DNA of 64,000 bases, taken from positions 124,001-188,000 of the forward strand of contig CAJQUW010001782.1 in NCBI GenBank assembly GCA_907163375.1, in the 5' to 3' direction. This document shows positions 55,543 through 63,957 of the stretch, one piece after another (position 1 is the first letter of the stretch; every line of letters begins with the position of its first letter). The translations under genes and the position numbers were made by a program. The notes under the pieces were generated by a model that saw nothing but the letters and a program-made list of their open reading frames with translations, did no database searches and had not been told where the DNA came from. This stretch comes from Prostheceraeus crozeri (taxonomy: Eukaryota; Platyhelminthes; Polycladida; Euryleptidae).

Positions 55543-56156
55543 AGTTTGTAGATAATCATGGGAGTTTTCAAAATATCACTTCGAAATCTAAATTCTTCCG
55601 GACACTCTTGCGTAAAGTCAATGAATAAGTAACCGTATGGTTTTTCAGTAGCTGCTTGAAAAATTTCAATTAAGGCTTTTGATCCTCTGGGTGCAACTTG
55701 TCGCGCTAAAATTTCAAATTGACTTTTATCTCGCGGATTCTTGAAAATAGCATAATAGTGTGTATTCAGGTTTCGTGTACGAGCTTCTTTTCCATCAGGA
55801 AACAAATTTTGTGTAATATAGATGATAAAACACCTTTTATGGTGTGCTGCGCGAGTGAACATATCTGTAACATCTTTTGAATTCTTACTTTCTTTTAATA
55901 AATCATCCAATACAACAACATCATTAGACTGAAGTTTATCCACTGGAATAATTCCTTCATGTCGAATAAAGTTGCGACTTTGCAATTCCTGAAACAGCGA
56001 CGGTTGATAAATACCATAACACCAAATCACTCGATTGATAGGTTCCTTAAACAACTCCCTTCTTTTATCCAATAAATTCAGCGTGAAAACAGTTTTACCT
56101 GCATGAGATGGACCTGATACAGTCAGAACTTTATCACATTGAAGTCTGAAATCCAT
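55539..56156 (-). CDS. Genome-packaging ATPase (A32/FtsK-type)
   Basis: Pumps DNA into particles. Walker A is VSGPSHAGKTVF, about 15 residues after the likely start MDFRLQCDK; Walker B is DVVVLDDLL; ITQN follows as the sensor region, then the conserved QFEILARQVAP segment. The start is set at 56156 rather than the longest possible 56204 because ATGCAAAT lies 23 bp before it and this removes the overlap with the upstream gene. About 206 residues, normal for the family. Looks whole. Confidence 0.92.
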   Translation of the reverse strand: MDFRLQCDKVLTVSGPSHAGKTVFTLNLLDKRRELFKEPINRVIWCYGIYQPSLFQELQSRNFIRHEGIIPVDKLQSNDVVVLDDLLKESKNSKDVTDMFTRAAHHKRCFIIYITQNLFPDGKEARTRNLNTHYYAIFKNPRDKSQFEILARQVAPRGSKALIEIFQAATEKPYGYLFIDFTQECPEEFRFRSDILKTPMIIYKL

Positions 56157-56178
56157 TTTATTACTTTGAGACTCAACA

Positions 56179-56185
56179 TTTGCAT
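56179..56185 (-). promoter_or_regulatory. ATGCAAA late-type motif
   Basis: ATGCAAATGTTG on the minus strand, 23 bp before the ATPase start at 56156. Confidence 0.6.
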
Positions 56186-56187
56186 AA

Positions 56188-56544
56188 TTAACGCTTAGAG
56201 CCAAAGATATTTCCCAATAGGTTGCCCACGGCAGGAGCTATCATTGGAAGTATTGCTGAAAGGAAACCGCCCTTTTGTGTTAGAGTTTTCCTCTTTCTTT
56301 GAAGGGCGACTTTAGGATTGGAGATGAAACGCAATTTCGTAGCATATCGCTTAAGTAACTTTCGTTGTTTTGGTGCTAATTTCTTCGTCCTCAACTTCCT
56401 CACATGAGAAATAATTTCACAAATGAATTTATCGTTAGCATGTCGTATAGCATTGTATCGCTGATTTGCTTTCATTCGTCGGAGAGCTTGAATGGCTGAA
56501 GAAAACTTTTGACTTTTACGTTTCGTCATTTTACGTTTCGCCAT
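56188..56544 (-). CDS. Basic small virion-like protein with hydrophobic tail, 118 aa
   Basis: Very basic N-terminal two thirds (AKRKMTKRKSQK, RKLRTKKLAPKQRKLLKRYATKL), then TQKGGFLSAILPMIAPAVGNLLGNIFG, a glycine-containing hydrophobic C-terminus. This layout is common in Polinton and adenovirus-like minor core proteins; the KGGF site could be cut by the element's protease to release a membrane-active peptide, which is inference. ATGCAAATGTGG lies 40 bp upstream. Confidence 0.65.
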   Translation of the reverse strand: MAKRKMTKRKSQKFSSAIQALRRMKANQRYNAIRHANDKFICEIISHVRKLRTKKLAPKQRKLLKRYATKLRFISNPKVALQRKRKTLTQKGGFLSAILPMIAPAVGNLLGNIFGSKR

Positions 56545-56583
56545 TTTCCGTGTTAGTCTTTGCTAAAACCTATCTTTACCACA

Positions 56584-56590
56584 TTTGCAT
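56584..56590 (-). promoter_or_regulatory. ATGCAAA late-type motif
   Basis: ATGCAAATGTGG on the minus strand, 40 bp before the ATG at 56544. Confidence 0.6.
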
Positions 56591-56595
56591 AGGTA

Positions 56596-56925
56596 CTAAC
56601 TATTGCGACATAAGTGACACTCGAAATGAGCAATGTCACAGTGGTTACATTGGCAAAGTTGAATGCAATTACGTATGAAACAGCGTTGACAAAAAGCATG
56701 CTTACATCTCTTGAAGATGCGCTTTTCATTTCCATCCTTTCGCTTACATACATCGCAACACATAGTTTCACCGTTACTGATGTCTATAGCAAGTCTTTTT
56801 GAAGATATGAATTTGCTAGCCTTTTCTAAATAATAGACGCATGTACAGAAGGAATATACTTCGAGAGTGAGCAGACATAGCTCGAAAACCAGTTGTGCTA
56901 CAATCAAGTACCACTGCATTTTCAA
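56596..56925 (-). CDS. Membrane RING-like protein, 109 aa
   Basis: An N-terminal hydrophobic segment (about residues 4-32) forms a signal anchor. The C-terminal half is RING-like: CCDVC, a 13-residue spacer, CKHAFCQRC, then CQCNHC and CHLC. RING proteins usually act as ubiquitin ligases, and membrane-anchored viral ones often remove host proteins. That role is inferred. It shares the C-x2-C...RC-x-H-x2-C-x2-C core with the candidate at 58003. Confidence 0.6.
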   Translation of the reverse strand: MKMQWYLIVAQLVFELCLLTLEVYSFCTCVYYLEKASKFISSKRLAIDISNGETMCCDVCKRKDGNEKRIFKRCKHAFCQRCFIRNCIQLCQCNHCDIAHFECHLCRNS

Positions 56926-57332
56926 TTTTTCTTTATGGAAAGTTGAATGTGAATATCTGAAATCGCTTCAATCACTAGACTGCTACCATGATGGTTAAAT
57001 GCGTTAAGACGTTCAGCAATTTTTATCATATGTCTTTTAAAAAATTCTTCGGGGTGATCTACCACTTCCATTGAATAAGAAGCAAAATGGAAAGAGCGAC
57101 TTTCCACCTCTTCCTTTCCAAAATGACTAAACTTAATTTTCGCAACTAATCGCGCCATGACAATGCTATCAGAGAATGTATTCATTAACTCTAGAAATAG
57201 AGTGCTAGCATCATCTACCACTGCTTCGATGTCGGTCTCATCTTTATGAAAATTTATCACATAATCTTGAACAGCTCCTTTTAAACTTTGCCTATGAAAA
57301 CGTAATGTTCCGCAGTCGTTTGAGAAAGACAT
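56922..57332 (-). CDS. Small paralog of the PolB N-terminal domain, 136 aa
   Basis: Aligns by eye with PolB residues of about 150-238: MARLVAKIKFSHF against MKALIYLKIKYVKI, then ESRSFHFASYSMEVVD against ERLEFHIPSSPATEVVD, and FNHHGSSLVIEAISDIHIQLS against FNERDSGLVFDGIETAMIKIS. Function unknown. In PolB this domain lies between the zinc fingers and the exonuclease. A stand-alone copy might bind the same partner or DNA end. A one-base variant, ATGCAAT, lies 25 bp before the start. Confidence 0.65.
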   Translation of the reverse strand: MSFSNDCGTLRFHRQSLKGAVQDYVINFHKDETDIEAVVDDASTLFLELMNTFSDSIVMARLVAKIKFSHFGKEEVESRSFHFASYSMEVVDHPEEFFKRHMIKIAERLNAFNHHGSSLVIEAISDIHIQLSIKKN

Positions 57333-57419
57333 GATCGCCCTTTAACTAACCCATCCATTGCATGAAAACAACAACTCTTCTCATAGTAACATTTATTGAA
57401 TAACGGTAACAAGCATGCA

Positions 57420-57968
57420 TTATAAATCAATGGTTTGAAAGAGATAAAATAGATACAGCTGATAACTATCATACAGCGAGCAATGATAACCATACAGGAC
57501 TTTGGCAGTGTTGAGGTAAGGAGGAAAGAAGCATTGGTTATGAACGTAGCTACTACAACGAACAGACAAAATAGGAACACACAAATCCTTAAAACGTTTC
57601 GTGACTTCATGATAATGTTGATTCACTCTACTATCCCAAGGCGGGAGCAAAATATCATCAATGATTAGATTGGGAAATACTTTCCTCTCCTTACCAGGAT
57701 TATTACAAAAGATGCGTATAACATTGAAAGCAGCTAACCATCGTTTAAAGTCAATAAGAAGAGCACTCTCACAAGAAAAGCCATAGTCTTGCAAATATTT
57801 CAGATTAAGTCCATGAATGTGTTTTCTCGCCCATTGATCAACATTGGGATCACAGTTGGCATGTTGATGATAGACACTAACAATCTGATATGTCCAATTG
57901 TTCATAGCAATAGCACTGAGCTCCTGTACAGGTTCACCCTCACAATCCATAAAAATGATGATAGAAGC
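57420..57968 (-). CDS. DEDDh exonuclease-like protein
   Basis: Family conserved in Polintons. The exonuclease I motif is the strand IIIFMDCEGEPVQEL, with D and E of DCE; the middle has WARKHIHGLN and FCNNPGKER; the C-terminus has YHCSLYDSY, fitting the H-x4-D motif of DEDDh 3'-5' exonucleases. The first methionine in the frame is inside the first strand, so translation probably enters from an upstream exon through the acceptor just above 57968. The leader ATG at 58936-58938 would join in frame. The likely role is trimming or proofreading element DNA; inferred. Confidence 0.6.
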   Translation of the reverse strand, partial: ASIIIFMDCEGEPVQELSAIAMNNWTYQIVSVYHQHANCDPNVDQWARKHIHGLNLKYLQDYGFSCESALLIDFKRWLAAFNVIRIFCNNPGKERKVFPNLIIDDILLPPWDSRVNQHYHEVTKRFKDLCVPILSVRCSSYVHNQCFFPPYLNTAKVLYGYHCSLYDSYQLYLFYLFQTIDL

Positions 57969-58002
57969 CTAAAACGGAAATTTACACATCTAAGGAAGCG
58001 TT

Positions 58003-58203
58003 CTATAACATATTACAAAATGAAGAATTACATCGATGCTTTTCACGACAAAATACACAAATGATATGATGGCAACGAAGAAGTAAAATGTATCTAATAA
58101 GACCACGTCTACGACACTCAAAGCACATAAGCGAATTGTCATAGGGTAGAGTTAGGAAAGGACTAGTAATTCTCCTTCTTTGATTTGCGTTTTGATGTAG
58201 CAT
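58003..58203 (-). CDS. RING-like small protein (candidate)
   Basis: About 66 residues from an ATG at 58203. Cysteines are arranged CFEC, an 11-residue spacer, then RCHHIICVFC and C-x4-C, like a short RING and similar in spacing to the gene at 56596. It overlaps the 3' end of the next gene in another frame. It could be an exon rather than a whole gene. Confidence 0.45.
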   Translation of the reverse strand: MLHQNANQRRRITSPFLTLPYDNSLMCFECRRRGLIRYILLLRCHHIICVFCREKHRCNSSFCNML

Positions 58204-58938
58204 TCTTCTCCGACTTGCGCTTCGTACCACTGCTGTTAAGGATTTGATCAATTATGTCGTCCACGTTGGGTGGTTTCGGAATATATAAAATGGATTCCAT
58301 ATGCATGGAGAGAGAGGCTATTTTATTATCCTTGTGTCGACCATAATATAGCCCATTCACTTTGAAAAGGATATCCCAAGTACCTTCTCCGAGCTCATCA
58401 CATCTGATGGGTATTGAATGATCTCCATCCTTCTTATAGTAAGTACACCAATGTGATACCGGTAGGCAAATGTGATTACCATCCCAAATCTTTCTATAGG
58501 GAGTATCCTTGTCATCTCTCGCCTTCCACTCTTGAGCAAGAGGAGTAGGAATGTCCATATTTAATGTCACGTACTCCTCAATAATATCAAGTTGGTGGCG
58601 AATGTACGGACTCACGGGGATCAGTATGTAGTCCCCATACTGATTGTGCATTATCTTGACATCCGTGGAAGGGAGCATTCCCGTTTGGAGTACTACGCTA
58701 TGATCATCATAACGCAAGGCTTGTTTAAATTTACGCTGTAGCGGTGTAGGATTATGTACCTTGGATGTTTCTTCCACTGGCCTCAGTTGTAGATGATCTG
58801 ACCGTAGCGAACCTTGTAACGTTTGACCGCCATTTTGTCCTACTAGTGCAGCAGATGGAGTAGATGCCTGAAAATGAAAAAAGATTGTATTAAGTTTACG
58901 TTCAAGGGAGGAGAGGGAGGGAAGTAGCGACTTACCAT
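58163..58938 (-). CDS. Right-end early gene, unknown, possibly ssDNA-binding-like
   Basis: A leader exon ends exactly at its ATG (58936-58938), directly followed by a GTAAGT donor. A 68-nt intron (58868-58935) leads to an acceptor, and the frame is then open to 58163, about 236 residues. Central features are VSPYIRHQLDIIEEYV, KIWDGNHICLPVSHW and a strand-rich WDILFKVNGLYYGRHKDNKIASLSMHMESILYIPKP, with a basic lysine/serine tail. The strand-rich part resembles an OB-type single-strand-binding module, a weak resemblance. The promoter has two CCAAT boxes and a TATA box. Its place next to the terminal repeat fits an early replication or regulatory gene. Confidence 0.6.
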
Positions 58939-59038
58939 TTTAGTTGGGTAATAGAACAGGGAACTAGAGAGAGAGAAAATGTGCGTCCGTCACTCGTGTG
59001 ATTCAACGATGGAATGATTCTCACTGTGGAAGGCTCGC

Positions 59039-59086
59039 TATTTATAAAGAAATGCTTGATTCTCATTGGATGATGATCCTCATTGG
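59039..59086 (-). promoter_or_regulatory. Right-end promoter: CCAAT, CCAAT, TATA
   Basis: On the minus strand, CCAAT at 59086-59082 and 59069-59065 (17 bp apart), then TATAAATA at 59046-59039 after an 18-nt gap. The spacing is identical to that of the PolB promoter. Confidence 0.7.
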
Positions 59087-59099
59087 ACAATAACATCAA

Positions 59100-61857
59100 G
59101 CTGATTCCAAATCTGGTCTCTGTTTTCCAATCCGATGCTTCGTTTTGAAGCTAGAGCCCAAAACGTCCCAAATTCTAACTCTGTCGTTTTTCGCCAATGT
59201 CCCAAAATCTTAAATGGCGTCTCACATCTAAACGAAGACAGATAGGAACAAGCAGATTCTTTCACTGAATTTGTCTCACTCTTAGCTTTCAAACGAGCTA
59301 TCGCACGACAAAATCCGTCCACTGGAAGCCAAAATCGAAGCAAGCTGTCCAGAGGGGGGGGGGACGTCAGTGAAATTTCAAAATTTGATGAAAAATGTTT
59401 TGGTGACGGTCCCAGGTCGAAATTCCACACTTTGGAAAATTTTCAAATTTTTACCCATACAAAGTCACTCTGACACTTAGGATTTTTTCAGGTAAGCGAG
59501 CTCCGACCTAAAATCTTGTAACCGCTCTAACTTTTGAACGAAGACAGATAGGAACAAGCCGATTGTTTCACTGAATTTGTCTCACTCTTAGCTTTCAAAC
59601 GAGCTATCGCACGACAAAATCCGTCCACTGGAAGCCAAAATCGAAGCAAGCTGTCCAGAGGGGGGGGGGACGTCAGTGAAAATTTTTCTCTCCGATTTCG
59701 TTGGAAACATCCTTCCTAACCCAAAATTTCACGTAGATTCCGAATCTGGACTCCGTTTTCTCATCCGATGCTTCGTTTGGGCGCTACACACCAAAACGTC
59801 CCAAATTCTAACTCTGTCGTTTTTTCGAAAAATGTTGAAAATTTTTTGTCGCCGATTGACTTGAAACTCACCATACAGATAGAGAATTTCACGCTGATTC
59901 CAAATCTGAAATCCGTTTTCCAATCCGATGCTTCGTTTTGAAGCTACAGCCCAAAACGTCCCAAATTCTAACTCTGTCGTTTGTCGCCAATGTCCCAAAA
60001 TCTTAAATGGCGTCTCACATCTAAACGAAGACAGATAGGAACAAGCCGATTCTTTCAGTGAATTTGTCTCACTCTTAGCTTTCAAACGAGCTATTGCACG
60101 ACAAAATCCGTCCACTGGAAGCCAAAATCGAAGCAAGCTGTGTAGAGGGGGGGGGGACGTCAGCCGAAAATTTTTTCTCTCCGATTTCGCTGGAAACATC
60201 CTTCCTAACCCAAAATTTCACGTAGATTCCGAATCTGGACTCCGTTTTCTCATCCGAACACTCCTTCCACTCGAAACAACCCATTTACAACCCAACATTC
60301 AGCAGATTGCACCAAAAACATCACACACTATAGCCTCAACACTAATCCTGGCGGTCGCCCAAGTCCACCACGACACTCTATCGTTCCAGAGGGGGGGGTC
60401 GTCAGTGAAATTTCAAAATTTGATGAAAAATGTTTTGGTGACGGTCCCAGGTCGAAATTCCACACTTTGGAAAATTTTCAAATTTTTACCCATACAAAGT
60501 CACTCTGACACTTAGGATTTTTTCAGGTAAGCGAGCTCCGACCTAAAATCTTGTAACCGCTCTAACTTTTGAACGAAGACAGATAGGAACAAGCCGATTG
60601 TTTCACTGAATTTGTCTCACTCTTAGCTTTCAAACGAGCTATCGCACGACAAAATCCGTCCACTGGAAGCCAAAATCGAAGCAAGCTGACCAGAGGGGGG
60701 GGGACGTCAGTGAAATTTCAAAATTTGATGAAAAATGTTTTGGTGACGGTCCCAGGTCGAAATTCGACACTTTGGAAAATTTTCAAATTTTTACCCATAC
60801 AAAGTCACTCTGACACTTAGGATTTTTTCAGGTAAGCGAGCTCCGACCTAAAATCTTGTAACCGCTCTAACTTTTGAACGAAGACAGATAGGAACAAGCC
60901 GATTGTTTCACTGAATTTGTCTCACTCTTAGCTTTCAAACGAGCTATCGCACGACAAAATCCGTCCACTGGAAGCCAAAATCGAAGCAAGCTGTCCAGAG
61001 GGGGGGGGGACGTCAGTGAAAATTTTTTCTCTCCGATTTCGTTGGAAACATCCTTCCTAACCCAAAATTTCACGTAGATTCCGAATCTGGACTCCGTTTT
61101 CTCATCCGATGCTTCGTTTGGGCGCTACACACCAAAACGTCCCAAATTCTAACTCTGTCGTTTTTTCGAAAAATGTTGAAAATTTTTTGTCGCCGATTGA
61201 CTTGAAACTCACCATACAGATAGAGAATTTCACGCTGATTCCAAATCTGAAATCCGTTTTCCAATCCGATGCTTCGTTTTGAAGCTACAGCCCAAAACGT
61301 CCCAAATTCTAACTCTGTCGTTTGTCGCCAATGTCCCAAAATCTTAAATGGCGTCTCACATCTAAACGAAGACAGATAGGAACAAGCCGATTCTTTCAGT
61401 GAATTTGTCTCACTCTTAGCTTTCAAACGAGCTATTGCACGACAAAATCCGTCCACTAGAAGCCAAAATCGAAGCAAGCTGTGTAGAGGGGGGGGGGACG
61501 TCAGCCGAAAATTTTTTCTCTCCGATTTCGCTGGAAACATCCTTCCTAACCCAAAATTTCACGTAGATTCCGAATCTGGACTCCGTTTTCTCATCCGAAC
61601 ACTCCTTCCACTCGAAACAACCCATTTACAACCCAACATTCAGCAGATTGCACCAAAAACATCACACACTATAGCCTCAACACTAATCCTGGCGGTCGCC
61701 CAAGTCCACCACGACACTCTATCGTTCCAGAGGGGGGGGGGACTCAGACCCGAAGCACCACGGCGGCCGACCACGACACTCTGCCGTTCCAGAGGGGGGG
61801 GGACGCAGCGATGGCCGCCATCTTGCGCGGTCCAGAAGTGGAGTTTTGCTTACTACT
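59100..61857 (-). repeat. Polinton right terminal inverted repeat (about 2.76 kb)
   Basis: Inverted counterpart of the left repeat. It contains the same units in a different number and order. A block of about 1.05 kb is present twice with a period of 1341 bp (about 59350-60399 and 60691-61740), separated by one more 306-bp-type unit. G tracts of 7-10 bases mark each unit. The outermost sequence differs from the left end: an extra segment with ATGGCCGCCATCTTGCG lies just inside the last 15 bases. Confidence 0.9.
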
Positions 61858-61863
61858 CATCTG
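61858..61863 (+). repeat. Polinton target-site duplication, right
   Basis: CATCTG, identical to 37180-37185, directly after the final TTTGCTTACTACT of the element. Confidence 0.93.
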
Positions 61864-62197
61864 ACTTATCCTCTCAGTAGAAATGACAACTAGAAATCAC
61901 ACGTTCGGATGTAACGAGAAAGAATAAAATGTGAATGATAATTCTTTTAATTGTTTAGTGATAAAATGGAGGAAAACATGGGTTACGTATTTATATAGAG
62001 AAATTATAGTACATTTTTTATGTTGTCTTTGAAGATTGCTCCGAGTTTTAGATACTGACCGTAGCTAAATAAAAATGGATGATTACAAAACACAATTCAT
62101 AGTACTCAATAAAAAACATGATTGAGAGTAGAATAGACGAATTTCAGTCAGCGTAAAATTCATTTTAAATTTGGCCGGAATTGTGGGACACCCTGTA

Positions 62198-63733
62198 TAA
62201 GTGAAAGATTCATCCAGGATAAATGTCGGTCGGCAGACCCTGGAAAATGTAGCTGCAAAAAGGCTCATGAGATAGCAGAGCTTCATACGCTTCCAACCCC
62301 CGCACGCTAGTGACCAGGAGGCAGGTAGACACTAAATTTAGGGACCATCCGCTTTACCCCGTCGGATGTGTTCATGTTCAGCGGAAATAAAATGGAAGAG
62401 AGTGAGTGAAACAAATCCTTCAGTTGATAAGAGCACTGAAATCCAAGTGGGCTGGGCTACCTATACGTTATCATATAATGGATATGGAAGATCGATATCC
62501 TTAAGTTCTTTAAGAAGTACAGGCATGCATTTTGGAGCCATATAGTCGCAGAAACATATAAAGAAGGTTGTAAAAAGGTCAAGATAATTAATGAAAATAA
62601 TTGAATGTGCATTTTATTGTTAAAATTCTAGGCAATATTATGAAGTTAGAAGTAAAAAATTGCAGTGTTCAAACATACAATTTCTGTAGGTTGATCGCAA
62701 TGTTTCACTCATAAATTTGCGTGAAAGCATTTAATGAGTGAGTTCGACAGACAATAACTTCGGATAACTTCTCTGCTTAGCAAAATAAGTCCAGACGAAC
62801 CGGAACATCTGCAGCCCTGTGGCTTACAGAAATGAAAACGACATTCAACGTATTCAACGTAAAAAAAGTGCGTCAAGTTAACAAAATTAATAAAACAAGC
62901 TAACGACTGGTTAACTTTTGATGTGCTAAATATGACATGGCTAAAAGAAAATCATTATATCCTAATATGTCTAGAAATTTAAAAATACTTACTAGAAAGA
63001 CAAGCAACGGTTCTCCTCTCATGTGGAATGAATTGGTAAGTTGCTCTTTTCAAAATTATGTTTATCACTTATATATTGAAAAGATTCTATTTAACAGCCT
63101 GCCTATTCAGTTGATAAAAGGACAGGTCTGTTTCCAATCAAAATATCAGATCTAGCTAGCACAGCCGGACTACGCTATCTAAAATCTACCAGGTGTGTGA
63201 GAGAAAAGTTATTAAGTTATAAATCATGAGAGAAGAAAAAGAAAAGAAATATATCATGAGTGATTCATGATTAGCAGCATGGATGTAGGGTACATGTTAC
63301 AGGATTCTATCTTAGCTTCTTGTTTGGAAGTTTACATATCATCGCCAGTCGCCGAAAAACAATACATTATCCGACATTTAGTCTGTAGTGTGTCGTATTT
63401 GAGGAATTTCTCATAGTTAAGCTATATTTGAGGAAGTTTTGAGGATTTGAGGAGTAATGAACAAATTTGAGGAATTTGAGGAGTAATCACAGGCCTGATA
63501 TTACCTTTTAATTCGTATGCAAAAGGGCAAAAATGAGATTCTGAATGCACGAAGATTAAGGAAGGTTAAAGTCGCACGTCTCTAAGCCAGGTAATGGCAT
63601 CACCATTGTCGGAATGAACTTCTCTGATGCCGCCGATGTTGCCGCGAAAAGCTGTGTTCTTTATGATGCCAGCTCAGTTAACTTCGTATTTAAGTGTCTT
63701 GTTAGTGGGGCGCGAGGGAGACTCCCTTGTGTA
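62198..63733. other. No gene recognised
   Basis: Flank of the mariner-type element. Short open frames on both strands are not recognisable. GAGGAATTTGAGGA-type short repeats occur near 63400-63485. Confidence 0.4.
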
Positions 63734-63796
63734 ATTGTGGAGAAATCCAAACAATGTTGGCATCTGTTGTTGTCATCGTTTGGATTTCTCCACAAT
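63734..63796. repeat. Hairpin with 19-bp perfect arms
   Basis: ATTGTGGAGAAATCCAAAC (63734-63752) and its exact reverse complement (63778-63796), separated by 25 nt. The similarity extends a few bases outward with one gap. No run of T follows, so it is not a simple terminator. Confidence 0.75.
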
Positions 63797-63831
63797 CACA
63801 AGTAGTGAAAACTGTGCCTTACTATGATAGG

Positions 63832-63957
63832 GATAGGTACATGGATGGGTACATGTAAAATTCAGTGTTATCAATAGGAACATGGATAGGTACATGTATA
63901 ATTCAGTGTTATGAATAGGAACATGTATGACTTCTGTCTTCTTGGATAGGTACATGT
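63832..63957 (+). repeat. Minisatellite, about 41-bp period
   Basis: About three imperfect units built from ATAGG(T/A)ACATGGATAGGTACATGTA followed by ATTCAGTGTTAT. Units drift in sequence and the last is partial. Confidence 0.75.

Larger units (their letters stand above)
37186..61857. mobile_element. Polinton (Maverick) / adintovirus-like element
   Basis: A 24,672-bp element starting AGTAGTAAGCAAA and ending with the inverse TTTGCTTACTACT, with kilobase-scale terminal inverted repeats and a 6-bp duplication. It carries all the Polinton core genes: PolB, integrase, packaging ATPase, adenain-like protease, major capsid protein and several conserved small proteins. Order from the left: coiled-coil gene (+), small gene (-), PolB (+), two large paralogous genes (-), a (+) block with two small paralogs and a TBP-like gene, then a long (-) block of protease, capsid, core, integrase, ATPase and accessory genes. 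It looks nearly whole, with about one clear break (capsid gene). The terminal repeats are nearly identical where they align, so it is young. Confidence 0.96.
35737..62195 (-). mobile_element. Tc1/mariner-type element split by the Polinton
   Basis: The ends are inverted copies beginning CAGGGTGTCCCACAATTCC, flanked by TA at 35735-35736 and 62196-62197. The repeats are long: about 258 bp match with only a few differences (35737-35994 and 61937-62195), with weaker similarity for about 50 bp more. The transposase lies on the minus strand in the left part. The right part (61864-62195) is the other end. The Polinton separates them about 80 bp upstream of the transposase start. The original element would have been about 1.8 kb. 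Confidence 0.9.

Noticed and set aside
57281-57610. Hydrophobic 109-codon frame that could be a membrane protein
   Set aside because: It overlaps the exonuclease-like gene, whose frame here carries the H-x4-D motif and conserved C-terminal pattern. Kept only as a remote possibility.
37186-61857. Independent giant virus or contaminating viral genome
   Set aside because: Terminal inverted repeats, a 6-bp target duplication and insertion inside a host transposon show an integrated Polinton.
62937-63155. Frame resembling a LINE reverse-transcriptase tail
   Set aside because: Only a weak 'MWNEL' resemblance; no neighbouring motifs support it.
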